Positions 15,395 to 23,784 of a stretch of 64,000 nt of DNA are shown here, piece by piece (position 1 is the first letter of the stretch; the number at the start of each line of letters is the position of its first letter). The notes under the pieces are model-generated. The model was not told where the DNA came from, made no database searches, and saw only the letters and a program-made list of their open reading frames with translations. The stretch covers positions 124,001-188,000 of the forward strand of contig WVSP01000002.1 of assembly GCA_015689735.1 (NCBI GenBank). The letters are read 5' to 3'. This DNA is from Rhodobacterales bacterium LSUCC0031. Its GTDB lineage: Bacteria; Pseudomonadota; Alphaproteobacteria; Rhodobacterales; Rhodobacteraceae. A program made the position numbers and the translations under genes.

Positions 15395-16575
15395 CGCCCA
15401 AGGCTCTGCATGCCGCGGGTGAGCCCCTCCAGCGTCATCGGCACCATCCTGCCCTCGAAAATCTCGGCGATCATCTCGATCGACTGGGTATGGGGCCATA
15501 GCTTTTCGGGTGTGGGGTTGATCCACAGATGGTCGGGCCATTGGGCGCGCGCGCGTTGCAGCCAAACCTGCCCCGCCTCCTCGTTCCAATGCTCGGACGC
15601 GCCGCCGGCAAAGGCGATTTCATAGGGCGACATGGCGGCATCACCCACGAAGATGCATTTGTAATCAGCGCCATAGGTGTTCATCACCTCATGGGTCGGA
15701 ATCTTTTCGGTCCAGCGCCTGCGATTGTCGCGCCAGACGCTCTCGTACAGGCAGTTGTGGAAATAATAATGCTCGAGATGCTTGAATTCGGCGCGCGCCG
15801 CCGAGAACAGCTCTTCCACCACGCGGATATGGTCATCCATCGACCCGCCCACATCGAGAAACAGCAGCACCTTGACCGCATTGCGCCGCTCGGGGCGGGT
15901 TTTCACATCAAGCCAGCCCTGCTCGGCGGTGGCGCGGATCGTACCGTCGAGGTCCAGCTCCTCGGCCGCGCCATCGCGCGCCCATTGGCGCAAGCGCTTG
16001 AGCGCCACCTTGATATTGCGGGTGCCGAGTTCAACATCGCTCGCGAAGTCCTTGAATTCGCGCTTATCCCAGACCTTGACCGCGCGGCGATGACGGCTTT
16101 CGTCTTGGCCGATCCGCACCCCTTCGGGATTGTAGCCATAGGCCCCGAAGGGCGATGTGCCGGCGGTGCCGATCCATTTGTTCCCTCCCTGATGACGCCC
16201 TTTTTGTTCGGCCAAACGTTGGCGCAGGGTTTCCATCAGCTTGTCGAAACCGCCAAGTGCCGCGATCTCGGCGCGCTCCTCCGGGGTCAGGTGTTTCTCG
16301 GCCAGCTTCTCCAGCCATTCGGCCGGGATATCGACCGCCTCCAAGATCTGCTCGGGCGTGATCTCGGCCAACCCCGCGAACGCCTTGGCAAAGCATTGGT
16401 CGAAGCGGTCCAGATGGCGCTCATCTTTCACCATTACAGCCCTGGCAAGATAGTAGAACCCATCGACATCATAGGTCACCAGCCCGGCCTGCACGCCCTC
16501 GAGAAAGGCGAGGTATTCACGCAAGCTGACCGGGATGCGTGCTTCCCGCAGGGTTTGAAAAAAGGGCAGGAACAT
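15391..16575 (-). CDS. VWA-domain protein, CoxE-like
   Basis: A 394-aa protein with an N-terminal helical region (residues 1-200) and a C-terminal von Willebrand A domain. The metal-ion site reads DVGGSM instead of the usual DxSxS, a form common in CoxE-like proteins. A MoxR-type ATPase is encoded 1.8 kb upstream on the same strand; MoxR and VWA proteins usually act together as a chaperone pair for metal-centre insertion or complex assembly. The client is unknown. No coxLMS or similar enzyme genes are nearby. Confidence 0.9.
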   Translation of the reverse strand: MFLPFFQTLREARIPVSLREYLAFLEGVQAGLVTYDVDGFYYLARAVMVKDERHLDRFDQCFAKAFAGLAEITPEQILEAVDIPAEWLEKLAEKHLTPEERAEIAALGGFDKLMETLRQRLAEQKGRHQGGNKWIGTAGTSPFGAYGYNPEGVRIGQDESRHRRAVKVWDKREFKDFASDVELGTRNIKVALKRLRQWARDGAAEELDLDGTIRATAEQGWLDVKTRPERRNAVKVLLFLDVGGSMDDHIRVVEELFSAARAEFKHLEHYYFHNCLYESVWRDNRRRWTEKIPTHEVMNTYGADYKCIFVGDAAMSPYEIAFAGGASEHWNEEAGQVWLQRARAQWPDHLWINPTPEKLWPHTQSIEMIAEIFEGRMVPMTLEGLTRGMQSLGR

Positions 16576-16590
16576 GATGCCCTCAAAATG

Positions 16591-16755
16591 TCAGCCAGGC
16601 GCGGGGATCACAAGCATCGCGAAGGCCCCGATGATGAAGCCGACAATGCCAAAGATCGTCGCGTAATGCAAAAGGTCCAGACGGTTGCCCCCACGCTTGG
16701 CCGCCACCCATAACCCCAGCGCGATTCCCAGCGCCGCTCCGACAAAATTCAGCAT
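16591..16755 (-). CDS. 54-aa two-helix membrane protein
   Basis: A short gene encoding MLNFVGAALGIALGLWVAAK, a basic turn (RGGNRLD), and a second helix (TIFGIVGFIIGAFAML) ending PAPG. ATG at 16755 is preceded by GGCAGGTGAC, a good ribosome-binding site with normal spacing. It lies 15 bases before the VWA gene and 24 bases after the DUF2927 gene, so it fills the operon without gaps. Codon use matches its neighbours. Function unknown; size and topology suggest a membrane anchor or regulator of the adjacent MoxR/VWA pair. Confidence 0.75.
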   Translation of the reverse strand: MLNFVGAALGIALGLWVAAKRGGNRLDLLHYATIFGIVGFIIGAFAMLVIPAPG

Positions 16756-16779
16756 GTCACCTGCCCGTTGCGCGTCATT

Positions 16780-18171
16780 TCATGGTGTCAGCGCAGCAAT
16801 CTCGGTCAGACGCGCGCCCACATCCCTGTGCGAGCCAAAGCCATAGCGGCCCCAGCCAAGGCTGTCGAGGCGTACCTGCTGCGCCTCGGATGACCGTCCA
16901 AGCGCATCGAGTGCTTCGGCCCTGATCATCAACAAGGTTGACAAAAGCGCTGCATTCTCGGCCTGCATGGCCGCAGGTGTCGCCGCAGCGGTCAAGCGCA
17001 GCGCGTCATCAAAGCGGCCGGTGCTCAATGCAAAGGCGGCAAGTTGCATATCAATATGGGCGGTATGGATGCGCCCTGATGCCGTGCTGCCATAGATGTC
17101 ACGCGCCGTTAGAAACGCCTTGGCCGCTTGCTCTGGGTTCTCGGCCAGCGAAAGGCGGCCCAAGGCGAAATAGCTGAAGGCCAATCGTGCATCCGTCAGC
17201 CCGGCTTGGCGCGCGATCTCGACGGCTTGGGCAGCGGCGGGGCTGCGCCGCGCCTCCGGGGTGCCGGGACCAAGGGCTGTTTCGATCGCAGTGATCCATG
17301 CGCGCGGAGTTTCCGTGGCCTGAGCTGCGCCGCCTTGCGGGGCCGACGGGTTGATGCGCGCCAAGATTGCAGGCAGGGCCGCGGCCACTTCGTTGCGTGT
17401 CATGCCCGAGCGCAGCGCATCGTCGTAATAGGCGCGCAAGATCAACATGTCGAAGCCCGTCAGCACGGCGTTGAAATTGTCATCGTTGAAGACGCTGTCG
17501 GCCAAGCGATACAGGTCGTTCAACGGCCCCAGTGCTTGGGCCACTTCTTCATGGAGGCAATCGCGGATCTCTTGCGGTGCGACATCATTTGGAATGAAGA
17601 CCGCCACCTGTGTGCGCGTCTCCAATCGGGTCCAATCCATGATACGGCTGTTGCGATTGCGCCGAAACTCAGACCAACTCGACACGCCGGGGACAACGAA
17701 ACAGGCCGCTTGCGGCACGACGCGCTGCATCTGCACACGCGGCAAGGTTTCGATGGTGATATTTGCAGGCACCTCGCCATAGGCCGTACGGCGGATATCG
17801 ATACGTGCCTCCTGGCGTAGCCGCGCGATCAAGCGATCTAGATCAGAGAGGGCCGAGGCAGGCGCGCCGGGGGTGATGGTAACGCTGACTGGCCCTTCGA
17901 ACCGGGTCAGCCGCGGGATCGGGCGGCCCGACTCCATCATGAAGCTGAGTTCCAGAAAATCCTGTGCGGTCTGCGCGTTGGAACGCCCGGAAGGCAAGGG
18001 GCGGGGGGAGCCGAATTGCCTCATCGGCGGCATGACACCCAGCGCTTCAGGCGCCACCGATCGATTGGCGACATCATGCAAGCCCGGCGCAGCGGGCATG
18101 CACCCAGCCAGCAGCACAAGCAAAAAGGCGCAAAGCGGGGCAATCCTGTGGGTTGGCAAGCTGATGGTCAT
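16780..18171 (-). CDS. DUF2927-domain lipoprotein with C-terminal TPR-like region
   Basis: A 463-aa protein with a lipobox (LLAGC, C24). The DUF2927 core spans about residues 60-270 and contains CLHEEVAQALGP followed by SVFNDDNF and a hydrophobic GFDMLILRAYYDD block. The HE pair in a helix beginning HEEVAQ looks like half of a zinc-protease site, but no second HExxH His is evident. Residues about 320-440 look helical and repeat-like (AFSYFALGRLSLAENPEQAAKAFLTARD), possibly TPR. A second DUF2927 lipoprotein occurs at 28181-29116. Here it lies between a MoxR gene and a VWA gene. Function of the family is unknown. Confidence 0.85.
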   Translation of the reverse strand: MTISLPTHRIAPLCAFLLVLLAGCMPAAPGLHDVANRSVAPEALGVMPPMRQFGSPRPLPSGRSNAQTAQDFLELSFMMESGRPIPRLTRFEGPVSVTITPGAPASALSDLDRLIARLRQEARIDIRRTAYGEVPANITIETLPRVQMQRVVPQAACFVVPGVSSWSEFRRNRNSRIMDWTRLETRTQVAVFIPNDVAPQEIRDCLHEEVAQALGPLNDLYRLADSVFNDDNFNAVLTGFDMLILRAYYDDALRSGMTRNEVAAALPAILARINPSAPQGGAAQATETPRAWITAIETALGPGTPEARRSPAAAQAVEIARQAGLTDARLAFSYFALGRLSLAENPEQAAKAFLTARDIYGSTASGRIHTAHIDMQLAAFALSTGRFDDALRLTAAATPAAMQAENAALLSTLLMIRAEALDALGRSSEAQQVRLDSLGWGRYGFGSHRDVGARLTEIAALTP

Positions 18172-18349
18172 CCGCAGCTACAGGGGCCATGCACGATCGG
18201 CATAGCCATTTGGGTCAACATCCAAGTTGCCACGCGTCGCTCCTTCCGGAATAAATCCGCCCGACGAAAACACATGTGCGACTGTACCGCAAACATCAGT
18301 GCCAGATACAGGTGAATTGCGCAAAATCGACATCACGCATGCGCATCGG

Positions 18350-19195
18350 CTAGCGCTGACGCCGCGCCATGAACGCCAAGCGTTCGAACAAGGCCACATC
18401 CTGCTCGTTCTTCAAAAGCGCTCCATGAAGCTTGGGCAGCGCCGATGGCCCGTCTCGCCTCAGATCCTCAGGCGCGAGGTCTTCGGCCAAGAGCAATTTG
18501 AGCCAATCCAGCACTTCCGACGTGGAAGGTTTCTTCTTCAATCCCGGCTGTTCGCGGATCTCATAGAACTGCGTGAGCGCGGTGGCCAAGAGCTGCTGTT
18601 TGATCTGGGGGAAATGCACGGCGATGATGGCCTTCATCGTGTCGGGATCGGGAAAGCGGATGTAGTGGAAAAAACACCGGCGCAAGAATGCGTCGGGCAA
18701 TTCTTTTTCATTGTTCGAAGTGATGATGACGATCGGTCGGGTTTGGGCGCGGATCGTCTCGCCGGTCTCATAGACGAAGAACTCCATCCGGTCCAACTCC
18801 TGCAACAGGTCGTTGGGAAATTCGATATCGGCTTTGTCGATCTCGTCGATCAACAGCACGCATTTGCTCGGATGGGCAAAGGCCTGCCAAAGCTTGCCTT
18901 GGCGGATGTAGTTTTTCACATCACTGACCCGCGCATCGCCCAGCTGGCTGTCACGCAGCCGCGAGACGGCGTCATATTCGTAAAGCCCCTGCTGCGCGCG
19001 GGTGGTCGATTTGATGTGCCATTCGATGATTGGCAATCCCAAGCTTGCCGCCACCTGGCGGGCCAGTTCGGTCTTGCCCGTCCCCGGTTCGCCCTTCACC
19101 AAGAGCGGGCGCTCCAATGTCACCGCCGCATTGACCGCAACCGTCAGATCCTCGGTTGCCACATAGCTGTCACTGCCATTGAATTGCGTGTGCAT
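18350..19195 (-). CDS. MoxR-family AAA+ ATPase
   Basis: A 281-aa ATPase with Walker A at residues 35-42 (GEPGTGKT), Walker B CVLLIDEIDKAD and sensor 1 IITSNNEKELP, the MoxR pattern. MoxR ATPases remodel or activate complexes with VWA partners; the VWA gene at 15391 is the likely partner. ATG at 19195 (MHTQFNGSDSYVATEDL) was chosen because GGAG precedes it and this is the family's usual N-terminus; an upstream ATG at 19207 is possible. A 178-bp gap separates it from the DUF2927 gene, so a second promoter may lie there. Confidence 0.92.
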   Translation of the reverse strand: MHTQFNGSDSYVATEDLTVAVNAAVTLERPLLVKGEPGTGKTELARQVAASLGLPIIEWHIKSTTRAQQGLYEYDAVSRLRDSQLGDARVSDVKNYIRQGKLWQAFAHPSKCVLLIDEIDKADIEFPNDLLQELDRMEFFVYETGETIRAQTRPIVIITSNNEKELPDAFLRRCFFHYIRFPDPDTMKAIIAVHFPQIKQQLLATALTQFYEIREQPGLKKKPSTSEVLDWLKLLLAEDLAPEDLRRDGPSALPKLHGALLKNEQDVALFERLAFMARRQR

Positions 19196-19492
19196 CGCGC
19201 TCTCCATGCTTGTTGCACCCCGGTGTAAACCGAAGATTGGCCGGGCGAAAGCGCACACTGTCAGGCGATGCTTGCATTTTCAACTATAGGGCGAAGTCTG
19301 CGCAATCCCGCGTAATTAAAGGGCAATTCACGCGCAATTCATGACATGCCAAGGCGTCGCACAGGCGAGGGCGATACATTCTTCAATAGACAGGTGACAA
19401 GGGCGCTTTGGTCTTGTAAGCGGTCCGCACGGTGCCGGGGACGCGTTATGCCAGACCGACAAAACGACCCTGCCTCCGTTGAGGGGAGCGTT

Positions 19493-19915
19493 ATGAAGGC
19501 CGAGAATTTTCTGCCCGAGGACTATCGTCCCGCCGAGGACGAACCATTCATGAACGAGCGCCAACTTGAGTATTTCCGGCGCAAATTGCTAAGTTGGAAA
19601 AACGATCTGCTCGAGGAAAGCCGCACCACCGTCGAAGCCTTGCAAGATGGAACGCGCAACATTCCCGACATCGCCGACCGCGCAAGCGAAGAGACCGACC
19701 GCGCGCTTGAATTGCGGACCCGTGATCGCCAGCGCAAGTTGATCGCCAAGATCGATGCGGCGCTGCGCCGGATCGAAGAGGGTGAGTATGGCTATTGCGA
19801 AGTGACCGGCGAGCCGATTTCGCTCAAGCGGCTCGATGCCCGCCCGATCGCGACAATGAGCCTTGAGGCGCAAGAGCGCCATGAGCGGCGCGAAAAGGTC
19901 CATCGCGACGACTGA
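19493..19915 (+). CDS. dksA: DksA/TraR-family transcription regulator with one cysteine
   Basis: A 140-aa protein with the DksA coiled coil and its tip motif DxxDxA (D59, D62, A64 in NIPDIADRASEE), which reaches into the RNA polymerase secondary channel. The globular end reads YCEVTGEPISLKRL and keeps only one of the four zinc-binding cysteines (C102). A Rhodobacter sphaeroides DksA homologue with the same reduced cysteine set (RSP2654) functions like E. coli DksA. ATG at 19493 follows GAGGGGAG; upstream starts at 19448 and 19346 lack such a site. Confidence 0.92.
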   Translation: MKAENFLPEDYRPAEDEPFMNERQLEYFRRKLLSWKNDLLEESRTTVEALQDGTRNIPDIADRASEETDRALELRTRDRQRKLIAKIDAALRRIEEGEYGYCEVTGEPISLKRLDARPIATMSLEAQERHERREKVHRDD

Positions 19916-19995
19916 CCGCGGGCGATGATGCGCGATCACATGAAAAGACAGGGGCATTCTGCCAGAGGGTGCCCCTATTCGTTCAAGGATCACGT

Positions 19996-21159
19996 ATGCT
20001 GATCGGTCAAAAGGTGACAATTATTGGCGGTGGGATTGGTGGTCTCACAGCAGCGATTGCCCTCGCGCAACGCGGCGCGTCCGTTGACCTGCTCGAACAA
20101 GCCCCCACCATAGCCGAGGTCGGGGCTGGGCTACAAATCAGCCCCAATGGCTGGCGCGTGCTTGCAGCCCTCGGTTTGGCCGATGTGATCGCCGCCACAA
20201 GCCTGCGCGCCGAGGCAGTGCAGCTGCGCGATTTCCGTCATGGGGCAGGCGTCTTTACCATGCCCCTCGGACGTCCTGACCAGCCATGGCACCTCATTCA
20301 TCGTGTCGATCTGATCGCAGCCTTGGCCGAAGCAGCACAAAGTGCGGGTGTCACGCTGCGTTTTGGCGCGCGCGTTACCGCGATCACGCCGGAGGCGGCG
20401 GGTACCCTCTTGCAGATGGCAGATGGCACCCAAGAACATCATGGGCTGGTCGTGGCCGCTGATGGGTTGCACTCACCAGCCCGTGCCGCGCTCAACCCCA
20501 AATCCCGCCCGTTTTTTACCGGTCAGGTGGCGTGGCGCACGACCATCGCGGTCAATCGCCCACTTGCACCCGAGGCCCATGTTTTCATGGGGCCAGGCCG
20601 TCATTTGGTGCGCTACCCATTGCGCGACCACCACCTCGTCAATGTCGTCGCAGTCGAAGAGCGCGATGACTGGGCTGCCGAAGGCTGGCACCACCGCGAC
20701 GACCCGGCCCATCTGATCCGCGCCTTCACCGATTTCTGCCCCGAGGTCACAAAGCTTTTGGCACAGGCGCAAGATGTCCATCTTTGGGGCCTCTTTCGCC
20801 ACCCGGTCGCGGAGCGCTGGCACGCGCATAAGCTGGTCTTGTTGGGTGACGCAGCCCATCCTACGCTCCCCTTCCTCGCGCAGGGCGCGAATATGGCGCT
20901 GGAAGATGCCTATGCGCTCGCGCGCTGCCTCGCCGAGGATCCCGATCACGCGGCCGCTTTCGCGCGCTACCAAGCAATCCGGCGCCCACGTTGCGCGCGC
21001 ATCGTGCAGGCCGCCGGCGAGAATGCCACCAACTACCATCTGCGCCCCGGCCCGCTGCGATTTGCCGCCCATCGCGCGCTGCGATTAGCGAACCGCTTCG
21101 CCCCCCAGCTTGTGCATCGCAAATTTGCTTGGGTTCACAGCTTCGACGTCACGCGCTGA
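19996..21159 (+). CDS. FAD-dependent aromatic monooxygenase (salicylate hydroxylase-like)
   Basis: A 387-aa flavoprotein with the N-terminal FAD fold (IIGGGIGGLTAAIALAQRG), the DG motif region (VAADGLHSPAR) and the second FAD motif (LLGDAAHPTLPFLAQGAN). This group hydroxylates aromatic acids using NAD(P)H and O2. Substrate is not identifiable; no ring-cleavage genes are nearby. ATG at 19996 follows AAGGA. It is monocistronic and ends against a hairpin-rich repeat that separates it from the converging Anbu operon. Confidence 0.88.
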   Translation: MLIGQKVTIIGGGIGGLTAAIALAQRGASVDLLEQAPTIAEVGAGLQISPNGWRVLAALGLADVIAATSLRAEAVQLRDFRHGAGVFTMPLGRPDQPWHLIHRVDLIAALAEAAQSAGVTLRFGARVTAITPEAAGTLLQMADGTQEHHGLVVAADGLHSPARAALNPKSRPFFTGQVAWRTTIAVNRPLAPEAHVFMGPGRHLVRYPLRDHHLVNVVAVEERDDWAAEGWHHRDDPAHLIRAFTDFCPEVTKLLAQAQDVHLWGLFRHPVAERWHAHKLVLLGDAAHPTLPFLAQGANMALEDAYALARCLAEDPDHAAAFARYQAIRRPRCARIVQAAGENATNYHLRPGPLRFAAHRALRLANRFAPQLVHRKFAWVHSFDVTR

Positions 21160-21163
21160 CCCC

Positions 21164-21250
21164 TTCTTCTTCGTTTCTGAAATATCCCGGGGGAGCCCGG
21201 CACGGGCGGGGGCAGAGCCCCCCGAATTTTCGTATGAAAATTCGCGACTC
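21164..21250. terminator. Convergent terminator region with dispersed GC-rich repeat
   Basis: Between the converging monooxygenase and Anbu genes lie two hairpins: 21208-21222 (GGGGGC AGA GCCCCC) and 21223-21244 (CGAATTTTC GTAT GAAAATTCG, a perfect 9-bp stem). Just before them is the block AAATATCCCGGGGG at 21180-21193, which recurs on the other strand at 60312-60325. The symmetry suits termination from both sides. Similar elements are scattered between genes in Rhodobacteraceae genomes. Confidence 0.7.
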
Positions 21251-21257
21251 GCGCCGC

Positions 21258-22001
21258 TCAATCCGTAAGCGAATAGGCCGGCAATCCGTCGAACGCGGCG
21301 CGCAAGGCTTCGCCCCAACCTGATGAGATCATCTCGTAGAATGCATCGTCGCGCGCGATCCGCCGGACCAACCCCGTCTGCAGACTATCCGTTTCATAAA
21401 GGTGAAGATCAAGCGGTAAGCCTACGGAAAGATTTGCCTTTATTGTGCTGTCAAAGCTCAGCATCAACAGCTTCACCGCCTCTTCAAAACGCATAGCCGG
21501 ATCATAGGCGCGCACCAAGATGGGTTTGCCGTATTTTGTCTCGCCGATCTGAAAAAACGGCGTATCGGTGCTGGCTTCCACGAAATTGCCCTCGGGATAG
21601 ACCATGAACAAGCGCGGCTCGCCGCCTTTGACCTGTCCGCCGAGGATCATCGTCGCTGAAAACGGGCTGTCGGCCTGTGGCCCTTCGCGGCGTGTCTGCT
21701 CGGCAATCACCTCGCGCAGTGTTTCACCCACAAGCTTGGCCACCTGGAACATTGACGGCGCCTCGAGGATCGAGGGCTGGCCACGTTCCTCGGCAGGCTT
21801 GGCGCGTTCGCTCAACAGCGATACCACCGCCTGCGTCGTGGCAAGATTGCCTGCCGTCATCACGGTGATCGACCGCTCACCAGGGCTTTCCCACATGAAC
21901 ATCTTTTTGAAAACGCTGATGTTATCGACACCTGCATTTGTGCGGGTATCCGACATGAACACCAAGCCGCGATCCAGCTTCAGCCCCACGCAATAGGTCA
22001 T
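21258..22001 (-). CDS. Anbu, proteasome-related peptidase
   Basis: A 247-aa Ntn-hydrolase of the Anbu family (ancestral beta-subunit). Removal of Met would expose Thr1 (TYCVGLKLDRG), with Asp17 (MSDTRTNAG) and a lysine pair at 31-32 in the usual proteasome active-site spacing. ATG at 22001 is preceded by GAGGGTGG; longer in-frame starts run back into the transglutaminase gene. It is the last gene of the four-gene module ATP-grasp, alpha-E, transglutaminase, Anbu, an arrangement known in many Proteobacteria and linked to making and breaking a peptide of unknown identity. Activity has been hard to show for the family. Confidence 0.92.
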   Translation of the reverse strand: MTYCVGLKLDRGLVFMSDTRTNAGVDNISVFKKMFMWESPGERSITVMTAGNLATTQAVVSLLSERAKPAEERGQPSILEAPSMFQVAKLVGETLREVIAEQTRREGPQADSPFSATMILGGQVKGGEPRLFMVYPEGNFVEASTDTPFFQIGETKYGKPILVRAYDPAMRFEEAVKLLMLSFDSTIKANLSVGLPLDLHLYETDSLQTGLVRRIARDDAFYEMISSGWGEALRAAFDGLPAYSLTD

Positions 22002-22029
22002 TTTTCCACCCTCAAGCCTTGCGCCTGTC

Positions 22030-22833
22030 CTACTGCTGCTGGACTTGGATGTCGATGGACATCGCCTCGCCGCCGCTGCCGAAGCGCAACCCGCTGATCG
22101 GTGCGGCCTCGCGATAATCAAGGCCGGTGGCCACCCGCACGTAGCGCGGATCAGGCGAAATGCCGTTTGACACATCAAACCCGACCCAGCCAAGCATATC
22201 AACATGTGCCTCGGCCCAGGCATGGCTGGCATCTTGATGCACACGGTCATCCATCATCAGGTAACCCGAGACATAGCGCGCGGGATATCCCAAAGCCCGC
22301 GCCGCCGCGACAAAGACATGCGCATGGTCTTGGCACACGCCCCCGCCATGTTCGAGCGCCTCCTCGGCGGTGGTCTCGGCATGGGTGAGGCCGATCTCGT
22401 AGGGGATCGCCGCGCGAATACGGGCCGAGAGGGCATGTAGCCTTGGCAGGTCTTCGGGTTCTTCTTCCTTCAACCCACGCACAAGCGCGCGCAATCGCGC
22501 ACCCGGACGGGTCAACTCTGTCTGGCTTTGGAAATACCACAAGGGCGCAAAGCCGCCATGCCGCCCCGTGACGCCCGCCATATCCGTGGTTTCCACCTCG
22601 CCCTCGCATGACAACATGATCGCCGTGGCACTTGGATCAAACGAGACGAGCGAAACATGGTTTTGATGATGATCGGTAAAGGATGTTTCGACCTGTCCTC
22701 CGTCGATCGTCATCGACCACTGCAAGACGGTCTGGCCGGTTCGGCTTTTTGGCACCAAACGCAACTGCTGTAGCCCATAGGCCATGGGGCGTTCAAACCG
22801 ATAGGTGGTGGTATGCAAGATCCTAAGTCGCAT
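22030..22833 (-). CDS. Transglutaminase-like cysteine peptidase (Anbu operon)
   Basis: A 267-aa protein with an N-terminal beta domain (residues 1-110, common to this subfamily) and a transglutaminase-like domain with the catalytic triad C167 (GGGVCQDHAHVF), H204 (DASHAWAEAH) and D220 (GFDVSNG). Such enzymes hydrolyse or transfer amide bonds. It is 5 bases after the alpha-E gene and 28 bases before anbu, on the same strand. Its partner ATP-grasp enzyme probably forms the bond that this enzyme processes (inference from conserved operon). Confidence 0.92.
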   Translation of the reverse strand: MRLRILHTTTYRFERPMAYGLQQLRLVPKSRTGQTVLQWSMTIDGGQVETSFTDHHQNHVSLVSFDPSATAIMLSCEGEVETTDMAGVTGRHGGFAPLWYFQSQTELTRPGARLRALVRGLKEEEPEDLPRLHALSARIRAAIPYEIGLTHAETTAEEALEHGGGVCQDHAHVFVAAARALGYPARYVSGYLMMDDRVHQDASHAWAEAHVDMLGWVGFDVSNGISPDPRYVRVATGLDYREAAPISGLRFGSGGEAMSIDIQVQQQ

Positions 22834-22838
22834 GCTGA

Positions 22839-23780
22839 TTACCCCAAGAACCTGTAATCGGCTTCGATCTGTTGGCCAAGCTTGCCCACATCCGCCAAGA
22901 AATCGGTGATGAATTCATGTAAACCATCCTCGAAAACGCGCTCGATCTTGCCATGCCGCAGCCGTGCGGAAAGCCCGTCGATCTGCGCGTGGCAAGGGTG
23001 GCGCGTCTGATAGGCCTGTTCGAGATAGGCCAAGTTCGTGGCAATCTTGCCCACAGAAAAGGCAAGGCTGCGCGGCATGCGCGTGTCAAAGATCAAGAAA
23101 TCCGCGATCCCCATCGGGCTTGTCTCGCCTTGCGTGATCCAGCGATAGGCGCGCATGCCTGCAACCGAGCGCAGGATGGTTTCCCACTGCACATTATCGA
23201 GGCTTGAGCCGATCTGACTGATCGAGGGCAGAAGCACATAGTATTTCACGTCCAAAATCCGCGCAGTGTTGTCGGCGCGTTCGAGGAATGTGCCAAGGCG
23301 GCAGAAATCGAAGATGTCATTCCTGAGCATCGTCCCGTGCATCGCACCCCTGACCAAGGCTGATTGCTGGCGGATCAGCGCCAGTACCTCGGGCAAATCG
23401 CGGGCCGAGACGGGGCGCGCGAGGGCCGCTTTCAGCACCATGTAGGTGTCGTTCACCGCTTCCCATACCTCGCGGGTGATGGCGGTGCGCACGAGGCGGG
23501 CGTTTTGGCGCGCCTGCGCGATGGCCGACATCACCGATGAGGGGTTGCCGGGATCGCGCAGCAGGAAATCGATGGCCTTGGCCGCTTCGATCTGACTATA
23601 CTTTTCGAAATAGAGATGGGCCACGGCGGCTGTTTGCAACACGCTCGTCCATTCGTCGTCATCGCCATCGGCGCGCGTGAGCGCGATGCGAAATCCCGTC
23701 TCGATCAGCCGCGCGGTGTTTTCCGAGCGCTCGAGATAGCGAAACATCCAGAACAGGCCGCCTGCGGTTTTTCCAAGCAT
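22839..23780 (-). CDS. Alpha-E domain protein (Anbu operon)
   Basis: A 313-aa, almost entirely helical protein of the alpha-E family, beginning MLGKTAGGLFWMFRYLERSE with further family landmarks NDTYMVLKAALARPVS and RGAMHGTMLRNDIFDFCRLG. The biochemical role is unknown; it is always found beside the circularly permuted ATP-grasp gene, here 4 bases away. It probably forms part of the peptide-synthesising complex. Confidence 0.92.
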   Translation of the reverse strand: MLGKTAGGLFWMFRYLERSENTARLIETGFRIALTRADGDDDEWTSVLQTAAVAHLYFEKYSQIEAAKAIDFLLRDPGNPSSVMSAIAQARQNARLVRTAITREVWEAVNDTYMVLKAALARPVSARDLPEVLALIRQQSALVRGAMHGTMLRNDIFDFCRLGTFLERADNTARILDVKYYVLLPSISQIGSSLDNVQWETILRSVAGMRAYRWITQGETSPMGIADFLIFDTRMPRSLAFSVGKIATNLAYLEQAYQTRHPCHAQIDGLSARLRHGKIERVFEDGLHEFITDFLADVGKLGQQIEADYRFLG

Positions 23781-23784
23781 CTCG

